Positions 6,923-9,473 of a stretch of DNA of 9,473 bases are shown one piece after another. Within the stretch, counting starts at the first letter, position 1. Every line of letters starts with the position of its first letter. This DNA is from Halobacteria archaeon (GTDB lineage Bacteria > Pseudomonadota > Gammaproteobacteria > UBA9214). The notes under the pieces were generated by a model. It did no database searches and was not told the DNA's origin. It saw nothing but the letters and a program-made list of their open reading frames with translations. The DNA lies in contig JABDRC010000219.1 in the NCBI GenBank assembly GCA_013041945.1, positions 1-9,473 on the forward strand, in the 5' to 3' direction. A program made the translations under genes and the position numbers.

Positions 6923-6985
6923 TCCCCGGCTATTCCCTGTGACAGTGAGTCACCAGGTCGGCGGTTCGAGCCCGTCCCGGGGACC
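6923..6985 (+). repeat. tRNA-Asn remnant B, possibly a D-arm-less tRNA relic
   Basis: The stretch 6951-6983 differs from remnant A (6592-6624) at only two of 33 positions and contains the full T arm (GGCGG, TTCGAGC, CCGTC) and acceptor strand CCGGGGA (6977-6983). TCCCCGG at 6923-6929 pairs with that acceptor strand perfectly over 7 bp, and GTGAC / GTCAC (6939-6943, 6949-6953) forms an anticodon-like stem. Only 9 bases separate acceptor and anticodon stems, so the D arm is missing, and the CCA end has become CCT. It is best called a decayed tRNA or attachment-site remnant. Confidence 0.65.
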
Positions 6986-7016
6986 TTCGAGTGGCCTTTG
7001 CCTTTGGGCACTGCAG

Positions 7017-7250
7017 ATGAAAATCAAATTCAGATACCAGCTACTGATTATTGGCCTGGTCGCCGTCATAGCCTACCTGCTGGACAGGGGCGTACTGTTC
7101 GACGAGAAAGTAATTTCCAATCATAACCCCACCCGACAGGCAACACTGGTGTGCCGGTTTCTCACGCTGACCGGGGTGAAGGAGCAGACTTACTGGCACA
7201 ACACCAATGATGTTATGGGTAAATCCCGGTGCCGGTTATTCATGGATTAA
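7017..7250 (+). CDS. YobH-like small membrane-anchored protein, 77 aa
   Basis: Small protein with an N-terminal hydrophobic segment (LLIIGLVAVIAYLL, residues 9-22) that is either an uncleaved anchor or a signal, followed by a polar domain of about 55 residues. Two cysteines, Cys46 (TLVCRFL) and Cys72 (SRCRL), could pair in the periplasm. Length, the GVL motif after the anchor, and the spacing C-x-F/Y-L-T...G...C-x-L resemble E. coli YobH (79 residues), whose function is not known. Start chosen at ATG 7017 because the hydrophobic segment follows at once; longer forms would read through the tRNA-like remnant B. The ribosome site is weak. It lies just downstream of remnant B and just before the AT-rich gene at 7270. 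The YobH link is from memory of the family pattern. Confidence 0.55.
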   Translation: MKIKFRYQLLIIGLVAVIAYLLDRGVLFDEKVISNHNPTRQATLVCRFLTLTGVKEQTYWHNTNDVMGKSRCRLFMD

Positions 7251-7269
7251 CCGCTTTCTTGGGGGATTC

Positions 7270-8439
7270 ATGGCACTCTTGGCGGGCGGCAAAGTTTTCT
7301 GCGGACGACAACACTCCGCTATTCCTCTGTCTATGCTGTTGGCGGCGAGTGCTATCATTAAAATAATGAAAAAAAACAGACCGGGTTCTTCCTCCGCATT
7401 GATGATCTCTTTAAACTGGATCCGACAACGCGCCTTATCCATAGAGTTGCGATTTATTCGTTATTCATCTTTCCTCGAGAGAATCCCTCTCCTACGGTAT
7501 TTGCACCGCAACGTCACAGCTGACATCGAGATACTCAGCCGTGAGGATAATATTGCGATCGGATTACGTATCAAATTTATAACCCCCTATCTCAATCTTC
7601 CCGTTGAGGTTGAAAAAGCGCAAATCGGTTATGAAGATAAGGATCGAAGGTTTATACCCACAGCATTTCGATTTTTTGATTGGCATTCGTGGATGCATAT
7701 CGAAGGTCAGATCGACTGGGAAGGGGCGCGTCCAGTAAACGTCAAAGGGAGGAAGACAGAGGTCATTACCGGTCTCGTGTATAAAATCAGTGATATTTCC
7801 GTTCCTGCTGAAAACTATGGCCTCAGGTTAGCAGAGGGCGTGGACGGGACTGCCAGGATCCTGTGGGGCGGAGAGATTGAACGGATGAAATTCGAGCCTG
7901 TCTATTGGATGCTTGAGCCGACGGATACCAAATACCATGTAGTAGCAATATATGACAATGACTTAATGGCTTTGATTGTGTCGCTGTCTCTCATCGGGAG
8001 TGGCAACAAGCTGGTTTACAGCAAATCGATTGAACAACTTGAAGAATGGATAGCATTTAAACTGGGCAGAAAGAACCCTGAAAAAACCACGTTAGAATTT
8101 CTTAGATACGTCAGAAAATGGGGGCCGTTACGCATGGCACCTCTTTTCTATGGGCTTAAAGAAATCCTGGAAAGATTGCAGATACCAGACCAGGAAAGAA
8201 TTCTTTTTGAGTTCTATGCAGATAATTGCGGTGTTGGGGATAATCGGCATGGACGACTTCTTGCTGTGAATATGTTGGCAGCAGTGGGCACAGAGAAAGT
8301 ACGTGTTGCTCTTACCGAGATTTATAATCATACAAAGAATCAGGATATTCAGCCAGAAGAATTGGAACTTATTCAGAATGCAATTTGCTCCGTCGCTCAC
8401 AAGCTGCAGGAAGACAAACGAGGAACCAGTACGTGTTGA
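7270..8439 (+). CDS. Uncharacterised 389-aa protein, AT-rich, probably acquired
   Basis: I do not recognise this protein. The start at 7270 follows a G-rich ribosome-site-like run (7261-7265) by 4 bases; ATG 7366, giving 357 residues beginning MKKNRPG, is an alternative without a clear ribosome site. The frame can open earlier at 7207 but that overlaps the preceding gene. About residues 80-230 are rich in short beta-like runs (ADIEILS, IAIGLRIKFI, EVITGLVYKI, TARILWGGEI). About 250-380 look helical (LEFLRYVRKWGPLR, YGLKEILERL, HGRLLAVNMLAAVG, VRVALTEIYNH), the last part recalling HEAT-like helix pairs. No catalytic motif, and the protein ends in Cys. Base composition differs from its neighbours: 22 of 60 G+C at 8041-8100 and 24 of 60 at 8281-8340, against 39 of 60 at 3661-3720 in the receptor gene. 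It lies between tRNA remnants B and C. Confidence 0.7.
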   Translation: MALLAGGKVFCGRQHSAIPLSMLLAASAIIKIMKKNRPGSSSALMISLNWIRQRALSIELRFIRYSSFLERIPLLRYLHRNVTADIEILSREDNIAIGLRIKFITPYLNLPVEVEKAQIGYEDKDRRFIPTAFRFFDWHSWMHIEGQIDWEGARPVNVKGRKTEVITGLVYKISDISVPAENYGLRLAEGVDGTARILWGGEIERMKFEPVYWMLEPTDTKYHVVAIYDNDLMALIVSLSLIGSGNKLVYSKSIEQLEEWIAFKLGRKNPEKTTLEFLRYVRKWGPLRMAPLFYGLKEILERLQIPDQERILFEFYADNCGVGDNRHGRLLAVNMLAAVGTEKVRVALTEIYNHTKNQDIQPEELELIQNAICSVAHKLQEDKRGTSTC

Positions 8440-8457
8440 TTAGCATGCTCGTTTGGC

Positions 8458-8557
8458 CCACATTTGCACTTATACGTGACCCCCCCAGTTCAGGGTTACT
8501 TCAAATATTCAGGCACATAGAAATTAATGGGCGGGTCTAATTTTAGTGCAAAAGTGG
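8458..8557. repeat. 100-bp element with imperfect 30-bp terminal inverted repeats
   Basis: The left end (8458-8487, starting CCACATTTGCACT and ending GACCCCCCCA) matches the reverse complement of the right end (8528-8557) at 23 of 30 positions, leaving 40 bases between them. The shape is that of a miniature inverted-repeat element or the fused ends of a deleted insertion sequence. The G/C-tract and TTTGCACT motifs recall ends of IS21-like elements, but that is only an impression. No clear target duplication is seen. Confidence 0.55.
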
Positions 8558-8585
8558 TTCAATATTCGGCGCAAATTAACAACCA

Positions 8586-8657
8586 TTAGTCACCGAGTGG
8601 GCCATCACATGGCTGGGGCCATCCAGGAGGTTCGATCAAGCCCGTCCCGGGGAGCCA
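8586..8657 (+). repeat. tRNA-Asn 3'-half remnant C, interrupted
   Basis: TTAGTCACC (8586-8594) matches the end of the tRNA-Asn anticodon arm. After an insertion of about 30 bases that contains a small hairpin (GCCAT-CAC-ATGGC), the T-arm and acceptor sequence resumes at 8629 (GGTTCGA, then four extra bases) and finishes with GCCCGTCCCGGGGAGCCA (8640-8657). The 3' end including CCA is intact and in the same direction as remnants A and B. Confidence 0.6.
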
Positions 8658-8685
8658 TTTCAAATCTTCATCTTACGATCCATCA

Positions 8686-8728
8686 CTCGGTCATAGGGAC
8701 CGACCATAAGACCGAGAGTCACCAGGTC
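8686..8728. repeat. Hairpin followed by a weak fourth tRNA-like fragment
   Basis: CTCGGTC (8686-8692) and GACCGAG (8710-8716) form a perfect 7-bp inverted repeat around 17 bases. Directly after it AGTCACCAGGTC (8717-8728) matches 12 bases of the tRNA-Asn variable region, as in remnant B, but no T arm follows. Further right, GGTGGCCACC (8742-8751) is a perfect palindrome 13 bases beyond the stop of the flavoprotein gene. Nothing else is seen in the 325-base gap between genes here apart from remnant C and the 100-bp element. Confidence 0.35.
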
Positions 8729-8764
8729 AAACATGACGGGCGGTGGCCACCCCGGCAGCTGCCT

Positions 8765-9214
8765 TCAGAACATTTGTAGCACGGCCACGTTCTGGAATTG
8801 GCTGACCACATAAAAGGATTCAACTTCAAGTTTCAGCAGCACGCAGTCAGTGGCGCTCACGAAATCACTCAGGTCCGGGTGTTTTTCAAGGTAGAGCTGC
8901 AGCAGTTCGCCACGTCGTGTCAAATCGACCTCGCTGACCGTACCCTGGGCGGAGGTGGCCACGGTATCGTGGTAATCGGCCGACTCGTTGGTGCGGTTAT
9001 CGATCAGCAATGAGGCGCGCGGGTTCGCCAGGAGGTTTGCGTGTTTCTGGGTCGCCCGGTAGGTTGCAAACACAATCCAGTGCAAGTCAGGGGTGACGGC
9101 AAAGGCCATCAGACTGGTATAGGGTTGCCGGTCATGCTGGGTCGCCAGCACACCCTGGGCCTGGGAATCCAGCAGAGTTCGAACCGTCTGTCGCAGTTGC
9201 TCCTGTGTTGCCAT
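8765..9214 (-). CDS. Pyridoxamine 5'-phosphate oxidase-like FMN-binding split-barrel protein
   Basis: A 149-residue protein of the flavin-binding split-barrel superfamily, whose members bind FMN (or F420 or heme) as dimers and carry out varied oxidations or reductions. Evidence is the order of barrel strands typical of these small members: QGVLATQHDRQPYTSLMAF (20-38), LHWIVFATYRATQKHANLL (44-62) in which Thr, Arg and Lys would contact the FMN phosphate, NPRASLLIDNR (64-74), the strand SAQGTVSEVD (88-97), then a helix (RRGELLQLYLEKHPDL) and the final strand CVLLKLEVESFYVVSQF. ATG 9214 was chosen over a TTG at 9232; neither has a strong ribosome site. It lacks the C-terminal extension of true PdxH, so pyridoxal phosphate synthesis is not implied. 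It stands alone on its strand, with the second palindrome copy 66 bases upstream of its start. The substrate is unknown. Confidence 0.85.
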   Translation of the reverse strand: MATQEQLRQTVRTLLDSQAQGVLATQHDRQPYTSLMAFAVTPDLHWIVFATYRATQKHANLLANPRASLLIDNRTNESADYHDTVATSAQGTVSEVDLTRRGELLQLYLEKHPDLSDFVSATDCVLLKLEVESFYVVSQFQNVAVLQMF

Positions 9215-9280
9215 CGTCAAACCCGTTGCCAACCAGCCGACATCGTGTCGATCGCAAAAGCCTGCATAGCAAAGTAGAAG

Positions 9281-9336
9281 ATGGTGTCAGAGCACATTTA
9301 CTGCTTATATTAGACAAAAATGTGCTCTGACACCAT
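9281..9336. repeat. 52-bp palindromic repeat, copy 2 (19-bp stem)
   Basis: ATGGTGTCAGAGCACATTT (9281-9299) pairs perfectly with the bases at 9318-9336 around an 18-base loop. The 52-base core 9283-9334 matches copy 1 (763-814) at 47 positions and keeps CTGCTTATAT in the loop. GTAG, the tetranucleotide often found at the foot of REP hairpins, lies at 9274-9277, 3 bases before this stem, but copy 1 has none. It separates the flavoprotein gene from the open frame at the right edge. Confidence 0.85.
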
Positions 9337-9473
9337 TTACCACCCCCGGGCTGGATATTGGAGGTCATCGACGAAGAAAATGCCTCCACCATATGGGATG
9401 AGCCGTTCGACACTGACCAAGAAGCCATTAATTCCGCAGTTACGTTCCAGGCCAGCCATTGTGTCATCTGCTA
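9331..9473 (+). CDS. Possible coding fragment running off the right edge
   Basis: After a TGA at 9328-9330 inside the palindrome arm, one frame stays open to the window end. From 9352 it reads like real protein: WILEVIDEENASTIWDEPFD, then TDQEAINSAVTF, acidic with a regular pattern. There is no ATG in this frame and no ribosome site; a TTG at 9358 is the only candidate start. Either the gene begins unusually, or the palindromic repeat has replaced its 5' end. No family is recognised. Confidence 0.3.

Noticed and set aside
6541..7011. Minus-strand short frames encoding peptides such as SPGRARTADL and TGSNRRPGD
   Set aside because: These are translations of the complement of the tRNA-like remnants, a well-known kind of spurious ORF.
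9132..9467. Minus-strand frame of 111 codons crossing the palindrome
   Set aside because: It is out of frame with the flavoprotein, reads through the repeat, and has a low-complexity composition without motifs.
1..9473. CRISPR array, toxin-antitoxin pair, integrase or transposase gene
   Set aside because: Looked for because of the tRNA remnants and palindromes; no regularly spaced repeats and no such protein motifs are present.

Overview
The window looks like chromosomal DNA of a gammaproteobacterium of moderately high GC. Its recognisable proteins (Nei, a soluble PQQ sugar dehydrogenase, a YncD/PqqU-type TonB receptor, an S41 peptidase, a YobH-like small protein) all have their clearest relatives there. 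No complete rRNA or tRNA gene and no CRISPR array is present, and no integrase or transposase gene was found.

Left part (1-6317), GC-rich and densely coding. It begins inside a nei (endonuclease VIII) gene that ends at 753, followed at once by a 52-bp palindromic repeat. Next is a divergent pair: a secreted PQQ-dependent sugar dehydrogenase on the minus strand (1003-2163) and a TonB-dependent outer-membrane receptor on the plus strand (2349-4409). The receptor matches E. coli YncD, now called PqqU because it imports PQQ. The pair therefore reads as one module: the receptor takes PQQ from outside and the dehydrogenase uses it in the periplasm. The 185-bp gap between them holds candidate promoters in both directions and a perfect 10-bp dyad. 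A secreted PDZ/S41 peptidase with its own promoter-like region follows (4602-6317).

Right part (6318-8764) is a patchwork. Three same-direction remnants of the 3' half of a tRNA-Asn gene lie at 6584, 6923 and 8586. Between them are a tiny membrane ORF, a YobH-like small protein and a clearly AT-richer gene of unknown function (7270-8439). A 100-bp element with 30-bp imperfect inverted ends sits beside the last remnant. The most economical reading is a scar of repeated integration at tRNA-Asn, with short pieces of cargo left behind; this is inference.

Right end (8765-9473). A minus-strand pyridoxamine-phosphate-oxidase-like flavoprotein is followed by a second copy of the 52-bp palindrome (47 of 52 bases identical to the first) and then an open frame with no clear start that runs off the window.
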